This document shows, piece by piece, positions 9,403 through 19,580 of a stretch of 64,000 nucleotides of DNA. This DNA comes from Scrofimicrobium canadense (lineage in GTDB: Bacteria > Actinomycetota > Actinomycetes > Actinomycetales > Actinomycetaceae): assembly GCF_009696615.1 (NCBI RefSeq), contig NZ_VULO01000002.1, positions 124,001 through 188,000 of the forward strand. Reading direction: 5' to 3'. Each line of letters opens with the position of its first letter. The first letter of the stretch is position 1. The notes under the pieces are model-generated. The model did no database searches. It saw only the letters and a list, made by a program, of their open reading frames with translations, and was not told the origin of the DNA. The translations under genes were made by a program, and so were the position numbers.

Positions 9403-11094
9403 ATGATGCCGATGTATGAGAACCTTCCCGAGCCCCCACCGTTGGTAAAAAATGGCTTGCGGGTTATTCCGCTTGGCGGCTTGGGTGAAGTAGGCCGAAA
9501 CATGAATGCCTTGGAAACTGAAGGCAAACTACTCATCGATGATTGCGGAGTTCTTTTTCCTGAAGACAACCAGCCTGGTGTGGACCTGATACTGCCAGAC
9601 TTCTCACCGATTGCTGATCGCCTCGATGCTGTGGAAGCTCTGGTTCTCACGCACGGCCACGAAGACCACATCGGAGCCGTTCCCTATTTACTGAAGCTTC
9701 GCCCAGATATTCCCATCTACGGATCAGAACTCACTTTGGCTTTCTTGGAGCCAAAGCTGCAAGAGCATCGTCTTCCGACCACAGGCCTGCACGTTGTCAA
9801 AGAGGGAGATCGTCTCACACTTGGCCCCTTCGATGTCGAGTTTATTTCGGTCACACACTCTATTCCTGATGCCCTAGCAGTATTTGTTCGTACTCGGGCT
9901 GGCAATGTTTTGATCACTGGCGACTTCAAAATGGACCAGTTACCTCTCGATGGCAGACTGACAGATTTGCGTGCCTTTGGGCGCCTTGGAGAAGAAGGAG
10001 TCGACCTTTTTATGGTTGACTCCACCAACGCAGAAGTTCCCGGATTCATTGCCCCAGAATCAGAAATAGGACCAATCCTCAGCCAAGTATTCGCTGATAC
10101 TCCCGGCACAGTCGTCGTTGCTAGTTTCGCCAGCCATGTTCACCGCGTCCAACAAGTAGTCAATGCAGCTGCCTATACGGGGCGCAAAGTGAGCTTTGTT
10201 GGCCGCTCCATGGAACGCAATATGCGCATTGCTGAGGAACGCGGATATTTGCACGTTCCCGACAACACGGTGGTTGATCTCAAGACCTTGAACCAGCTTC
10301 CTCGGGCTCAACGTGTCTATATGGCGACAGGCTCACAGGGGGAGCCGATGGCCGCACTAGCGCGCATCGCCACCGCTGCGCATCCATCGATTTCAGTTGG
10401 CCCTGGCGACGCAGTCGTCTTTGCTAGTTCTCTCATACCAGGCAACGAGAATTCGGTGAATCGCGTGATCAATGATCTGACTCGATTAGGCTGTAAGGTC
10501 GTTCATCAGGGCAACGCCAAGGTCCACGTGTCAGGGCACGCTTCTGCAGGAGAACTCATCTACTGTTACAACATTATTCAGCCAAAGAACGTTATGCCGA
10601 TACATGGCGAGACTCGGCATCTGGTTGCTAACGGGCAGCTCGCAGTCAAAACGGGTATTTCGCCTGAAAACGTCGTCCTTGCCGACGACGGGGTTGTTGT
10701 CGATTTGATTGACGGACAGGCTCGAGTCGCAGGCGCAGTGCCGGTCGAGTTGGTATTCGTGGATGGAAAGTCTGTTGGTGAAATCTCTGATGACGAGCTT
10801 AAAGAAAGGCTTACTCTCGGCAGCGAGGGGTTCGTTTCGGTTTTTGCAGCTATCGATAAAGAAGACGGAACTATCCTGGCAGGTCCCGTGATTCGGGCAG
10901 TGGGCGTTGCCGAAGAAGAAACCGTATTTGACGAGGTAAAACCCCAGCTCGTCCGTGCCATCAATGACGCGTGGGGCGCAGGCAAAACAACGCCTCACGC
11001 TCTGCAACAGGCTATGCGCCGCGCTCTTGGTCGCTGGGTGGCGAAGAAATTACGGCGCCGTCCGATGCTGGTTCCGGTGGTTGTTGAACAATGA
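9403..11094 (+). CDS. rnj: Ribonuclease J
   Basis: Metallo-beta-lactamase/beta-CASP ribonuclease acting in mRNA decay and rRNA maturation. The zinc motif HGHEDH spans residues 84-89; further ligands lie in SVTHSIPD and in ITGDFKMDQ; the beta-CASP block includes GSQGEPMAALARIA and HVSGHA, then the C-terminal domain. 563 aa is normal. ATG 9403 has AGGAG just before it; CAGACT also lies 7 nt upstream, so a leaderless mode cannot be excluded. Its ATGA overlap couples it to the next gene. Confidence 0.95.
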   Translation: MMPMYENLPEPPPLVKNGLRVIPLGGLGEVGRNMNALETEGKLLIDDCGVLFPEDNQPGVDLILPDFSPIADRLDAVEALVLTHGHEDHIGAVPYLLKLRPDIPIYGSELTLAFLEPKLQEHRLPTTGLHVVKEGDRLTLGPFDVEFISVTHSIPDALAVFVRTRAGNVLITGDFKMDQLPLDGRLTDLRAFGRLGEEGVDLFMVDSTNAEVPGFIAPESEIGPILSQVFADTPGTVVVASFASHVHRVQQVVNAAAYTGRKVSFVGRSMERNMRIAEERGYLHVPDNTVVDLKTLNQLPRAQRVYMATGSQGEPMAALARIATAAHPSISVGPGDAVVFASSLIPGNENSVNRVINDLTRLGCKVVHQGNAKVHVSGHASAGELIYCYNIIQPKNVMPIHGETRHLVANGQLAVKTGISPENVVLADDGVVVDLIDGQARVAGAVPVELVFVDGKSVGEISDDELKERLTLGSEGFVSVFAAIDKEDGTILAGPVIRAVGVAEEETVFDEVKPQLVRAINDAWGAGKTTPHALQQAMRRALGRWVAKKLRRRPMLVPVVVEQ

Positions 11095-12026
11095 GTGGTG
11101 AAGGACGTTTCATCACGACGAATGCCGTGATGCTCTCAGTAAATATATCTCTACAGCAGATGCCGGAACGCGGGTCCTCAGTTCGGGCACTGTCAGCAAC
11201 CTCAATGCCCGGTGGTGGTTTTACGACTCTGGCGGTAGCAGCAGCGCAGGGGGTCAATACGAATCTTGCTGCGCCGCTGGGTACAGGCCCTAATTCGTAT
11301 ACTGTGCGCCGGCAGCTCAAAGCGGCGGGCATTCACGTTCTCACCGACGTTTTAGTGGGAGATATCGGCGTAGCCATAGTGATGGTGCAGGCCGACGGGC
11401 ATACCACAACCATCATTACTCCAGGCGTTGAATCGGAACCCACGTTCCAGGAGATGGAGAATATAGAGTTATTTCCCGGTGATTTAGTCCACGTCAGTGG
11501 GGCCGATTTGTCGTCTCCAGCTGCAGGAGTTCTCGCCGAATGGGGCGGTGCGCTCCCTGACGATGTGACTCTTGTGCTGTCAGTATCACCGGCAGTGGAA
11601 GAGGTTCCCTACCCTATTTGGGTTGCTCTTCTTGAGCGTGCAGATATTGTCACCATGAACATTCGAGAAGCCGCTGCGTTGACACGAATCCTTGAAGAGT
11701 CGGCCCCAGGGGTCAGCATCAGAGACTTTGTTTCTCCAGACACGGCTATGGTGCGCCGACTCGGCGTGATGGGGTGTGAAGTGCAACAGAATGCTTACAC
11801 TGAAAAGATCCGTCTGGAGCCCTATGCCGCTCACCGCATGGACAACGCTGGTGTAGGGGATACTCACGTCGCCACGATGTGTGCTTCTTTGCTTCAAGGT
11901 CTAGACCTTGTGGCGGCTTGCGAGCGAGCAAATGCAGCAGCCGCACTCATGGTCGCACGAAAAACCAGTTTGCCCGCCCCAACGCCAGCGGAGATTGACC
12001 AGGTCATGGAGCGCGGAAGGGTGTAG
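11091..12026 (+). CDS. PfkB-family (ribokinase-like) sugar kinase
   Basis: 311-aa ribokinase-fold protein, probably phosphorylating a sugar or nucleoside. The N-terminal GGG substrate motif (SMPGGGFTTLAVAAAQG) and the C-terminal ATP/anion-hole motif are present, but the latter reads DNAGVGDTHVA instead of DTxGAGD; the catalytic Asp is kept. Substrate unknown. The ATGA overlap with RNase J suggests shared expression. A short GCCAC/GTGGC hairpin begins at the stop codon. Confidence 0.85.
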   Translation: MSGEGRFITTNAVMLSVNISLQQMPERGSSVRALSATSMPGGGFTTLAVAAAQGVNTNLAAPLGTGPNSYTVRRQLKAAGIHVLTDVLVGDIGVAIVMVQADGHTTTIITPGVESEPTFQEMENIELFPGDLVHVSGADLSSPAAGVLAEWGGALPDDVTLVLSVSPAVEEVPYPIWVALLERADIVTMNIREAAALTRILEESAPGVSIRDFVSPDTAMVRRLGVMGCEVQQNAYTEKIRLEPYAAHRMDNAGVGDTHVATMCASLLQGLDLVAACERANAAAALMVARKTSLPAPTPAEIDQVMERGRV

Positions 12027-12081
12027 CCACGGCGTGGCAGTGCCCGATATTTGCCTATAGGCTGGTAATCTCTGTGACGCT

Positions 12082-14613
12082 ATGGCCAAGCAGAAGACTG
12101 TCCAAAAAGGACGAATCAAGGGTACAAAAACCGAGTCCACAACACCTCCCGCGGGACCGGGCTTTTTTTCGCGGGCTGGTAAAGCCATCGGACGCGGCTT
12201 CGCGGCGATGGTTGCCGGGTGGCGGGCAACTGATGCTCAGCTGAAAAGGGATGCTCTAGCTTTTGTACTTCTGGCAGTGGCCGTTATCGTAGCTCTGCGC
12301 GAATGGTTTGGAATTTCGGGAAGCGCGGGTACGGCAATCCATCATGGAGTTGCTGGACTTATCGGCATTTTTTCGGTTGCAGCTCCCCTTCTGTTAGTAG
12401 CCGCCGCAATTCTTCTCTTCAGATCTCGCAAGCACCCAGAAAATCTTCCATTTAGAGTAGCTGGGGGGCTGGGAATCACATTTGCGGTTACCGGTCTAGT
12501 GCAAGTAAGCAGAGGAAATCCACCACTGCGTCCCTTCGAAAACTTGGAAACCGCTGGCGGCATCTTCGGATGGTTTTTTGCCTACCCTCTCACGATGCTT
12601 TTGTCGGCGTGGGGAGCTGGCGCAATTCTCGTGCTCTTGCTTATTTACTCTTCGCTGTTAATGGCAAGACTGCCTTTGCGTGAGGTGCCTTCAGCGATTC
12701 GATCCCTGGTCAATCGCAGTAACACACCTGAGAAGCCCGCTGAGACCGGTGATACCAGTGCTTTTGCTTCATCAGGTGACGAGTGGCTGGAAGAGGCAAC
12801 ACAAGCAGTTCCCTACGAGCAGGCGTACACCATTGACGTTGATCTTGATGAGGCGCCAACCGCTGTTGTTGCACCGCCAGAAGAATCTGCTCCAGTGTTC
12901 GACCAGACGGCCGTAGAGCCGTATGTCGTCCATGAGCCGCCAGAAGAACCGGAACGCGTCGCTTTTGAAGATGCCGAGACGACTGTCTTTTCTATCAATC
13001 CGCCAACCCCAGAAGGGGAAGAGGGACAAGAGATAGCGCCGTATCAGCTGCCGCCGGCTGACATTCTTGTCACAGGCCCCCCTCATAAAACGCATTCTGC
13101 AGCCAACGACGCAGTGATCGCGGCTTTGACTAGGGTACTTAACGAGTTCAATATTGACGCGAAAGTCACTGGTTTTTCACGCGGGCCGACAGTAACGCGT
13201 TATGAACTAGCTTTAGGGCCGGGCGTCAAGGTCGAACGCATCACAGCTCTTTCGAAAAATATTGCCTATGCGGTTGCCAGTGCCGACGTTCGGATTCTTT
13301 CTCCGATTCCTGGAAAGAGCGCGATCGGTGTGGAGATTCCCAATGCTGACCGCGAAACCGTTGCACTCGGCGACGTACTGCGTGCGCCTGCAGCAAGCCG
13401 GGAAAATCATCCCCTGATGGTGGGGGTTGGAAAAGACGTTGAGGGTGCTTACGTTGTCACGAAGCTTTCGCGTACGCCTCATCTTTTGGTTGCTGGTCAG
13501 ACAGGATCGGGTAAATCGAGCTTTGTTAACTCGATGATTGTGTCTATTTTGATGCGGGCTACTCCCGATCAGGTTCGGATGGTTTTGGTCGATCCTAAAC
13601 GTGTTGAGTTAACTATTTACGAGGGGGTCCCTCACCTGGTAGCGCCCATCATTACCGACGCCAAGAAGGCTGCGGAAGCGTTGGAGTGGGTGGTCCGAGA
13701 GATGGACGCGCGCTATGACGACCTTTCCTTGTACGGATATAAGCATATTGATGATTTCAACCGTGCCATCCGTGAAGGGACAGTGACAGCATTGCCCGGA
13801 TCGGGGCGGGTTTTGAAACCGTATCCTTATCTCCTGGTGGTCGTCGATGAGTTAGCAGACCTCATGATGGTCGCTCCCCGTGATGTTGAGGCATCGGTGC
13901 AACGCATCACTCAGCTTGCTAGGGCGGCAGGAATTCACCTCGTACTTGCGACGCAGCGGCCTTCCGTTGACGTGGTTACTGGGCTCATCAAAGCAAATAT
14001 CCCATCGCGACTGGCATTTGCCACTTCCGCTCTTGCAGACTCGCGGGTTATTTTGGACCAACCCGGAGCTGAAAAACTCATCGGGCAAGGTGATGCACTT
14101 TATTTGCCGGCCGGTGCAGCTAAACCGTTGCGTGTGCAGGGCGCGTGGGTTGATGAAGAAGAGATTCAACGAGTCGTTGATTTTACAAAGAGCCAACGAG
14201 AGCCGGAGTATCGCGAGGATATTGATCAACCAGCGGTAGAAGTTAAAGTCGCTGAAGACATTGGAGACGATCTCGATGACTTGCTTGAGGCCGCCGAGCT
14301 CGTTGTCTCGACCCAGTTGGGTTCAACTTCTATGTTGCAGCGCAAGCTGCGTATCGGGTTTGCTCGCGCGGGACGTCTCATGGACCTTCTTGAGTCGCGC
14401 TTCATAGTAGGCCCCTCTCAAGGATCTAAAGCGCGCGAAGTATTAGTGCAACCTGAAGACCTCCCAGGAGTCTTGGCTATGCTCAGGGGCGAGTCAGCTG
14501 CTCCAGACCACGCTGGAGAGGTGCACGAGGAGAGTACCATGCAGCTTTCGGTGCCAACTAGTTCTATCCCAGGAAATACGATGCCATTGGACGTAACCTC
14601 TGGTAATGAGTAG
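12082..14613 (+). CDS. ftsK: DNA translocase FtsK/SpoIIIE
   Basis: Septal DNA pump that clears chromosome ends during division. N-terminal TM segments span about residues 55-205 (four helices), then an acidic/Pro-rich linker, the alpha-beta motor with Walker A GQTGSGKSSF (near 473-482) and Walker B LLVVVDELADLM, and a C-terminal gamma winged helix (STSMLQRKLRIGFARAGRLMDLLE) that reads KOPS-like DNA. 843 aa is typical. ATG 12082 lacks a strong Shine-Dalgarno; TAATCT lies 10 nt upstream. Confidence 0.96.
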   Translation: MAKQKTVQKGRIKGTKTESTTPPAGPGFFSRAGKAIGRGFAAMVAGWRATDAQLKRDALAFVLLAVAVIVALREWFGISGSAGTAIHHGVAGLIGIFSVAAPLLLVAAAILLFRSRKHPENLPFRVAGGLGITFAVTGLVQVSRGNPPLRPFENLETAGGIFGWFFAYPLTMLLSAWGAGAILVLLLIYSSLLMARLPLREVPSAIRSLVNRSNTPEKPAETGDTSAFASSGDEWLEEATQAVPYEQAYTIDVDLDEAPTAVVAPPEESAPVFDQTAVEPYVVHEPPEEPERVAFEDAETTVFSINPPTPEGEEGQEIAPYQLPPADILVTGPPHKTHSAANDAVIAALTRVLNEFNIDAKVTGFSRGPTVTRYELALGPGVKVERITALSKNIAYAVASADVRILSPIPGKSAIGVEIPNADRETVALGDVLRAPAASRENHPLMVGVGKDVEGAYVVTKLSRTPHLLVAGQTGSGKSSFVNSMIVSILMRATPDQVRMVLVDPKRVELTIYEGVPHLVAPIITDAKKAAEALEWVVREMDARYDDLSLYGYKHIDDFNRAIREGTVTALPGSGRVLKPYPYLLVVVDELADLMMVAPRDVEASVQRITQLARAAGIHLVLATQRPSVDVVTGLIKANIPSRLAFATSALADSRVILDQPGAEKLIGQGDALYLPAGAAKPLRVQGAWVDEEEIQRVVDFTKSQREPEYREDIDQPAVEVKVAEDIGDDLDDLLEAAELVVSTQLGSTSMLQRKLRIGFARAGRLMDLLESRFIVGPSQGSKAREVLVQPEDLPGVLAMLRGESAAPDHAGEVHEESTMQLSVPTSSIPGNTMPLDVTSGNE

Positions 14614-14639
14614 CCTCAGACATATACAGAGAAGGGGAG

Positions 14640-15254
14640 ATGATGGCCACGAAAGATGTGAGTAGGCGTTATCCCATAGTCAATGTTCCCAATGCATTGA
14701 CTGTTTTTCGGATTCTTCTCATCCCTGTTTTTATAGTCCTCTACCTATGGGGAACTACCGCGACACAGTGGTGGGCGTTGGCTGTATTTGTCGTCGCTGG
14801 CTTGACCGATCAGCTCGACGGTCATATTGCACGCTCATATGATTTAGTGACCGATTTTGGTAAGCTAGCTGATCCTCTTGCGGATAAACTGCTCACACTT
14901 ACCGCATTCGTTTTGCTATCTATCAATGGGCCCATTCCCTATTTTTGGGTATTCACAGTGCTAGTCGCCATCAGAGAGATTGGTATTACTGTCCTACGTG
15001 AGGTTTTGCGCCGTAAAGGGGTTGTTGTCGCAGCTTCCAGTGGCGGAAAAATAAAGACAGTCCTGCAAATGGGACTGATCTTTCTCATGTTGATCCCTTG
15101 GAGCACTTTTGTATTTTCCGAGGTGGTGCTTGGTGTAGTTTTCTGGGTTTTAGTCATCCTGGCGGTAGTTACGTTGGCTCAAACTCTTATCTCCGGCTGG
15201 CAGTATTGCTCAATAGTGTGGCGAAGCTCACGTAACGGCGTGGAAGAAATATGA
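14640..15254 (+). CDS. pgsA: CDP-diacylglycerol--glycerol-3-phosphate 3-phosphatidyltransferase
   Basis: Integral membrane CDP-alcohol phosphotransferase that makes phosphatidylglycerol phosphate. The signature DGX2ARX8GX3DX3D is visible in [18 protein letters not shown] followed by ADPLADK. About five TM helices, 204 aa. Two ATG codons in tandem (14640, 14643) follow GGGGAG. It lies 26 nt after ftsK and precedes clgR, the usual actinobacterial order except that cinA is not here. Confidence 0.92.
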   Translation: MMATKDVSRRYPIVNVPNALTVFRILLIPVFIVLYLWGTTATQWWALAVFVVAGLTDQLDGHIARSYDLVTDFGKLADPLADKLLTLTAFVLLSINGPIPYFWVFTVLVAIREIGITVLREVLRRKGVVVAASSGGKIKTVLQMGLIFLMLIPWSTFVFSEVVLGVVFWVLVILAVVTLAQTLISGWQYCSIVWRSSRNGVEEI

Positions 15255-15312
15255 GGGGAAGGACGTTATCTATAGTATGAGCATCAAGAACCATGTGTAT
15301 CCAGGAAAGTTG

Positions 15313-15642
15313 ATGGAGAACAAGTACCCAGAGCATCTGAGCAAATATGCCCCGGTGACACCCCTGTTGCGGGTAGAACTGGGAGAGGTCCTGCGCAGTC
15401 TAAGACTTTCTCAAGGTCGGACTCTGCGTGAGGTATCTGCCGACGCGCAGGTCTCTTTGGGATACTTGTCTGAAGTTGAACGCGGACAAAAGGAAGCCTC
15501 GTCAGAGCTATTACAGTCTATCTGCGAAGCTCTTGCAGTCCCGCTGTGGTGGGTATTGCGTGAGGTCTCAGACCGCATGTCATTAGTAAATAGTGTTCCG
15601 GACACGGTGCCGGACGATTTGCTTCCGGTTCCCACGGCCTAG
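15313..15642 (+). CDS. clgR: XRE-family regulator ClgR
   Basis: Helix-turn-helix activator; in actinobacteria ClgR controls clp protease genes and some stress/DNA-repair genes. The HTH lies in [20 protein letters not shown] and [19 protein letters not shown], closely matching ClgR. I place the start at ATG 15313 (MENKYPEHL, 109 aa): AGGAAAG lies upstream and TATAGT at 15271-15276 makes a good -10 ahead of it. A longer form from 15277 is possible. The stop shares one base with the DUF3046 start. Confidence 0.88.
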   Translation: MENKYPEHLSKYAPVTPLLRVELGEVLRSLRLSQGRTLREVSADAQVSLGYLSEVERGQKEASSELLQSICEALAVPLWWVLREVSDRMSLVNSVPDTVPDDLLPVPTA

Positions 15643-15866
15643 TGCGAACCAGCGAATTTCGAGACGCCCTGGAACTGGCCTTCGGGTCGGTCCAGGGCGA
15701 TTCGCTTGCCCGTGATCTCTACCTTGTTCGTGTTGATGCTACTGCGGAAGAAGCTTTAGCCGCGGGAGTACCTCCAGCGAAAGTGTGGGATGCTCTCATG
15801 GAAGAAACAGACGCGGATGAAAAGACACGGTGGATATATCGACGCCCTCGGCGTGTCGAGTCGTAA
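15642..15866 (+). CDS. DUF3046 family protein
   Basis: 74-aa protein that sits between clgR and recA in many actinobacteria. The family core is clear: RTSEFRDALELAFG near the N-terminus and VPPAKVWDALMEETDA near the C-terminus. Start GTG 15642 overlaps the clgR stop by one base. Function unknown; the constant location suggests a link with the ClgR/RecA stress circuit, which is inference. Confidence 0.88.
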   Translation: MRTSEFRDALELAFGSVQGDSLARDLYLVRVDATAEEALAAGVPPAKVWDALMEETDADEKTRWIYRRPRRVES

Positions 15867-15882
15867 TCGAACACGTGTTCTA
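15867..15882 (+). promoter_or_regulatory. LexA-binding (SOS) box upstream of recA
   Basis: TCGAACACGTGTTCTA, matching the Gram-positive/actinobacterial box CGAACNNNNGTTCG with one mismatch. TAGTCT at 15885-15890 follows immediately as a likely -10, so bound LexA would block this promoter. The recA leader would be about 165 nt. Confidence 0.85.
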
Positions 15883-16061
15883 GATAGTCTATCCACTGGC
15901 AGCCAAGAGTACGTTGTCCCCATATGAGGAATGACAAAAAACTACATGTCGGTGGTCGGGCATACGGTTGTTCATGTACCCCGGAGAGGGGAAACATGCA
16001 AAGGAAGACCAGACGTTATTGGCGGTCGGAGAGACCGACGGACTAAAGGGAGAAAACCAGT

Positions 16062-17171
16062 ATGGCTCGTGAGAAAAAAACTAAGAATCTTGAAGCTGAC
16101 CGTGACAAGGCTCTAGATCTAGCATTAGCCCAGATTGATCGGCAATTTGGTAAAGGCTCCATCATGCGCTTAGGGGATGAGAGTCGCCCGCCCGTTCAGG
16201 TTATCCCGACAGGTTCGTTGGCGCTGGATGTAGCATTAGGCATTGGTGGGCTACCTCGCGGGCGCGTTGTTGAAATCTATGGACCAGAATCATCTGGTAA
16301 AACAACAGTTGCGCTTCATGCTGTTGCCTCGGCGCAACGCGCTGGTGGCAATGCGGCTTTTATTGATGCCGAACATGCGCTTGACCCGATCTATGCGGAG
16401 GCTCTAGGGGTCAACACTGATGAACTCCTCGTGTCTCAGCCAGACACGGGCGAACAGGCACTTGAGATCGCCGATATGTTGGTTCGCTCTGGCGGAGTAG
16501 ACCTCATCGTGATCGACTCGGTTGCGGCTTTGGTACCTAAAGCTGAAATTGAGGGAGAGATGGGGGATTCTCACGTGGGCTTGCAGGCTCGTTTGATGAG
16601 TCAGGCTCTGCGTAAGATCACCGGCGCACTTTCTTCCACGGGGACAACAGCAATCTTCATCAACCAGCTTCGTGAAAAAATTGGCGTATTTTTTGGTTCT
16701 CCTGAAACAACAACCGGTGGGAAGGCGCTTAAGTTCTACTCTTCAGTGCGCATTGATGTACGCCGTATTGAGACGCTCAAAGAGGCAGGCCAGCCTGTCG
16801 GTAACCGCACCCGCGCCAAGATTGTCAAAAACAAGATGGCTCCGCCTTTCAAACAAGCGGAGTTTGACATTCTCTATGGCAAAGGTGTTTCGCGTGAGGG
16901 CTCGATCATCGATATGGGTGTAGAAAGCGGCATAGTCAAGAAATCTGGGTCGTGGTTTACCTATGACAAAGATCAGCTTGGGCAGGGAAAGGAAAATGTA
17001 AGGCAATTCCTTATCGACAATCCTGAGCTAGCTGATGAGATCGAGGCGAAAATCCTAGCTGCTTTAGGTATCGGGGAGCCTGTAGCTGAAGCAGAAGATG
17101 CCCTGGCTGAAGAGAAACTGGTTAAGTCCAACAAAGCAGGTAAGGACAGCGCCGAAGACGCAGGTTTCTAA
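16062..17171 (+). CDS. recA: Recombinase RecA
   Basis: Strand-exchange protein and LexA co-protease. Walker [10 protein letters not shown], the MAW-like segment [12 protein letters not shown], and DNA loops L1 ([20 protein letters not shown]) and L2 ([20 protein letters not shown]) are intact. 369 aa with an acidic/Lys C-terminal tail. ATG 16062 follows AAAGGGAG. Preceded by an SOS box; overlaps recX by one base (TAATG). Confidence 0.98.
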   Translation: MAREKKTKNLEADRDKALDLALAQIDRQFGKGSIMRLGDESRPPVQVIPTGSLALDVALGIGGLPRGRVVEIYGPESSGKTTVALHAVASAQRAGGNAAFIDAEHALDPIYAEALGVNTDELLVSQPDTGEQALEIADMLVRSGGVDLIVIDSVAALVPKAEIEGEMGDSHVGLQARLMSQALRKITGALSSTGTTAIFINQLREKIGVFFGSPETTTGGKALKFYSSVRIDVRRIETLKEAGQPVGNRTRAKIVKNKMAPPFKQAEFDILYGKGVSREGSIIDMGVESGIVKKSGSWFTYDKDQLGQGKENVRQFLIDNPELADEIEAKILAALGIGEPVAEAEDALAEEKLVKSNKAGKDSAEDAGF

Positions 17172-17635
17172 TGGCTTCTCCTTGGGATGCCGCCCTGAGA
17201 TACCTGGGGCAGCGTGACCACTCAGAACATGAGCTTCGCACAAAACTTGCCAGGCGTGATTTTGACGAAGATGAAATAGAGAATGTCATTCAACGTCTCT
17301 ACGCGGCACAGCTGATTGACGACGCTAAGTTTGCATCAGCATGCGCTATCTCTTACTTTCACTCAGGACTGTCAAGACGCGCCGTTGCAATAAAACTGCG
17401 CAATAAAGGGCTGAGTGATGTGAATATTGAAGCAGCATTGAGTGGGCTTGATGACGATGATGAGTTGGGACGCGCTATTGATCTGGCACGCAGCCGCCTT
17501 CAAAAGATGTCAGGGATTCCTCAGGCTACTGCAAGACGGCGCCTCCTAGCATTCTTAGGAAGGCGTGGTTTCTCTGAAAGTATGTGCTATGCGGCTGTAG
17601 GAAAGGCTTTTGATGAGCAATCGAACTCTTGTTGA
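17171..17635 (+). CDS. recX: Regulatory protein RecX
   Basis: Modulator that inhibits RecA filament activity. Three-helix repeats of the family are visible: ALRYLGQRDHSEHELRTKL, QLIDDAKFASACAISYFHSG, and RRRLLAFLGRRGFSESMCYA. 154 aa, TAATG overlap with recA, so RecX dose probably follows RecA translation. Confidence 0.93.
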   Translation: MASPWDAALRYLGQRDHSEHELRTKLARRDFDEDEIENVIQRLYAAQLIDDAKFASACAISYFHSGLSRRAVAIKLRNKGLSDVNIEAALSGLDDDDELGRAIDLARSRLQKMSGIPQATARRRLLAFLGRRGFSESMCYAAVGKAFDEQSNSC

Positions 17636-18083
17636 GGTTCTCAAAGAAAAGAAAATGACCATTGCAGTGGCCGAATCACTGACAGGCGGATTGCTGGCCT
17701 CCTCTATCGTTGATGTGCCAGGTGCCTCCGAAGTGTTCCTTGGGGGGATCGTCAGCTATTCGCATTCTGCGAAGGCTGAGCTCTTAGGGGTAGATCAAGA
17801 ATTTCTGAGTTCTCATGGAGCCGTAAACTCTCAAGTAGCCCAGGAAATGTGCTCGGGTGCTCGTAAGCTTTTCCATTCTGACATTGCGATATCCACCACT
17901 GGTGTGGCCGGTCCCGGAAGCTCAGAGGGCAAGCCTGCCGGTACCGTATTCGTGGGTATTGCCATGCCAGAGGGCATCGAGGTCTTTTCACTGCACCTGG
18001 AAGGTAGCCGCCAAGAGATTCGTGACTTGGCTGTGAATGAAGCATTGACTCTTACGCTTGCTAGACTATCGCCCGATGAGTGA
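17613..18083 (+). CDS. cinA: CinA C-terminal-domain protein (NMN amidohydrolase type)
   Basis: Single-domain CinA: deamidates nicotinamide mononucleotide in NAD recycling, and historically called competence/damage-inducible. The core [20 protein letters not shown] and [20 protein letters not shown] are typical. 156 aa from ATG 17613 (TTG 17610 also possible); the N-terminal MoaB-like domain of full-length CinA is absent. It overlaps recX by 23 nt and miaB by 8 nt. In related genomes cinA usually precedes clgR, so it seems to have moved here. Confidence 0.9.
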   Translation: MSNRTLVEVLKEKKMTIAVAESLTGGLLASSIVDVPGASEVFLGGIVSYSHSAKAELLGVDQEFLSSHGAVNSQVAQEMCSGARKLFHSDIAISTTGVAGPGSSEGKPAGTVFVGIAMPEGIEVFSLHLEGSRQEIRDLAVNEALTLTLARLSPDE

Positions 18084-19563
18084 GAAGAATATTCCCCGCA
18101 CCTATGCTGTGCGAACATTAGGCTGCCAGATGAATGAGCACGATTCAGAGCGCATGGCAGGCTTACTAGAACAAATGGGCCTGACGCCGGTTGATCAAGT
18201 CCCTGAGCTGTCAGCACGGGCAACCAATGCCGGTGACATGGGGGCCGATGTTGTTGTCATCAATACTTGTTCAGTACGCGAGAATGCCGCTAATAAGCTC
18301 TTTGGCAACCTAGGACAGCTCGCGTCGGTCAAAAGAGAACGACCCGGAATGCAAATCGCGGTAGGGGGTTGCCTAGCCCAGCAAATGCGTGAAGGCATCG
18401 TTGAAAAGGCGCCATGGGTTGATGCGGTCTTTGGAACCCATAACATTGATGTCTTACCTGCTCTTCTCAAACGTGCTGAGCACAACCGTGAAGCGGCTGT
18501 GGAGATTGAAGACTCACTGAAAGTATTTCCCTCGACGCTTCCCACCAAACGCGAATCTGTATACGCAGCGTGGGTCTCTATCTCGGTAGGGTGCAACAAC
18601 ACGTGTACATTCTGTATAGTGCCTCGGCTTCGCGGTCGAGAGAGGGATCGCCGCCCAGGGGAAATCCTCGCCGAAGTTGAAGCAGTGGTCGCTCAAGGTG
18701 CGATAGAAGTAACACTTCTAGGGCAGAATGTGAACTCCTACGGAGTGAGTTTCAGAGAACGCGGGGCATTTGCTGATCTACTCAGGGCTGTTGGCAACAC
18801 GGAGGGACTTGAACGATTACGATTCACTTCTCCTCACCCAGCTGCATTTACCGATGATGTTATCGAGGCAATGGCAGAGACTAAGGCCGTGATGCCAAGT
18901 CTGCATATGCCTCTGCAATCCGGATCTGATGCAGTGCTGCGGCAAATGCGAAGGTCTTACCGCCGCTCGCGGTTTGCGGGAATCCTTGAGCGGGTTCGCC
19001 AGCAGATTCCAGATGCGGCAATTACCACGGACATCATCGTCGGATTCCCCGGTGAAACAGAAGAAGATTTCCAACAGACACTCGAAGTCGTCGAAGAGTC
19101 CCGTTTTGCTTCGGCTTTTACCTTCATCTACTCGCCAAGGCCCGGAACTCCAGCGGCTGCGCGGGAGGATATGGTTGACCCAGAGGTGGTTTCCGATAGA
19201 TACAACCGACTACTGAAGCTTCAAAACCGTATCTCTACAGAGGAAAATGAAAAGCAGGTTGGAAGAACTGTCGACGTGCTAGTAGGCGAGTTTGGTGGAC
19301 GCAAGGACGCATCGACGTCTCGTATCACAGGTCGCGCCGCTGACAATCGCCTGGTCCACGTCTCTATTCCCGAGGGCATTGACGCGCCGCGGCCTGGTGA
19401 CATGGTGACTACCACCATCACTCACGGCGCCCCCCACCATCTTTTGGCTGAAGGTCCTGTGACAGTTCGGCGAACTAGGGCTGGGGATGCTTGGGAGGCT
19501 GCCCAGGCAAAAGAAGAGCCAGTAGGTGTCTCCTTGGGAATGCCTACGGTTCGGCCTCGATAA
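18076..19563 (+). CDS. miaB: tRNA-2-methylthio-N6-dimethylallyladenosine synthase
   Basis: Radical-SAM methylthiotransferase that adds 2-methylthio to i6A37 of tRNA. N-terminal [4Fe-4S] cysteines lie in [20 protein letters not shown] and GGCLAQQ; the radical-SAM CX3CX2C motif is Cys173/177/180 ([12 protein letters not shown]); a TRAM domain ends the protein. The start chosen is ATG 18076 ([10 protein letters not shown]). TAGACT lies 8 nt upstream, but the gene also overlaps cinA, so it may be read both ways. It partners functionally with miaA, less than 1 kb downstream. Confidence 0.95.
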   Translation: MSEKNIPRTYAVRTLGCQMNEHDSERMAGLLEQMGLTPVDQVPELSARATNAGDMGADVVVINTCSVRENAANKLFGNLGQLASVKRERPGMQIAVGGCLAQQMREGIVEKAPWVDAVFGTHNIDVLPALLKRAEHNREAAVEIEDSLKVFPSTLPTKRESVYAAWVSISVGCNNTCTFCIVPRLRGRERDRRPGEILAEVEAVVAQGAIEVTLLGQNVNSYGVSFRERGAFADLLRAVGNTEGLERLRFTSPHPAAFTDDVIEAMAETKAVMPSLHMPLQSGSDAVLRQMRRSYRRSRFAGILERVRQQIPDAAITTDIIVGFPGETEEDFQQTLEVVEESRFASAFTFIYSPRPGTPAAAREDMVDPEVVSDRYNRLLKLQNRISTEENEKQVGRTVDVLVGEFGGRKDASTSRITGRAADNRLVHVSIPEGIDAPRPGDMVTTTITHGAPHHLLAEGPVTVRRTRAGDAWEAAQAKEEPVGVSLGMPTVRPR

Positions 19564-19580
19564 TCGTGCGCGGTGCGTGG

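Noticed and set aside
12026-12038. GCCAC/GTGGC hairpin at the end of the PfkB-like gene as terminator
   Set aside because: Only 5 bp with a 3-nt loop and no U-tract; too weak to call.
15931-16116. 61-aa open frame between DUF3046 and recA
   Set aside because: It overlaps recA out of frame, is rich in Arg/Lys like random leader translation, and covers the recA leader.
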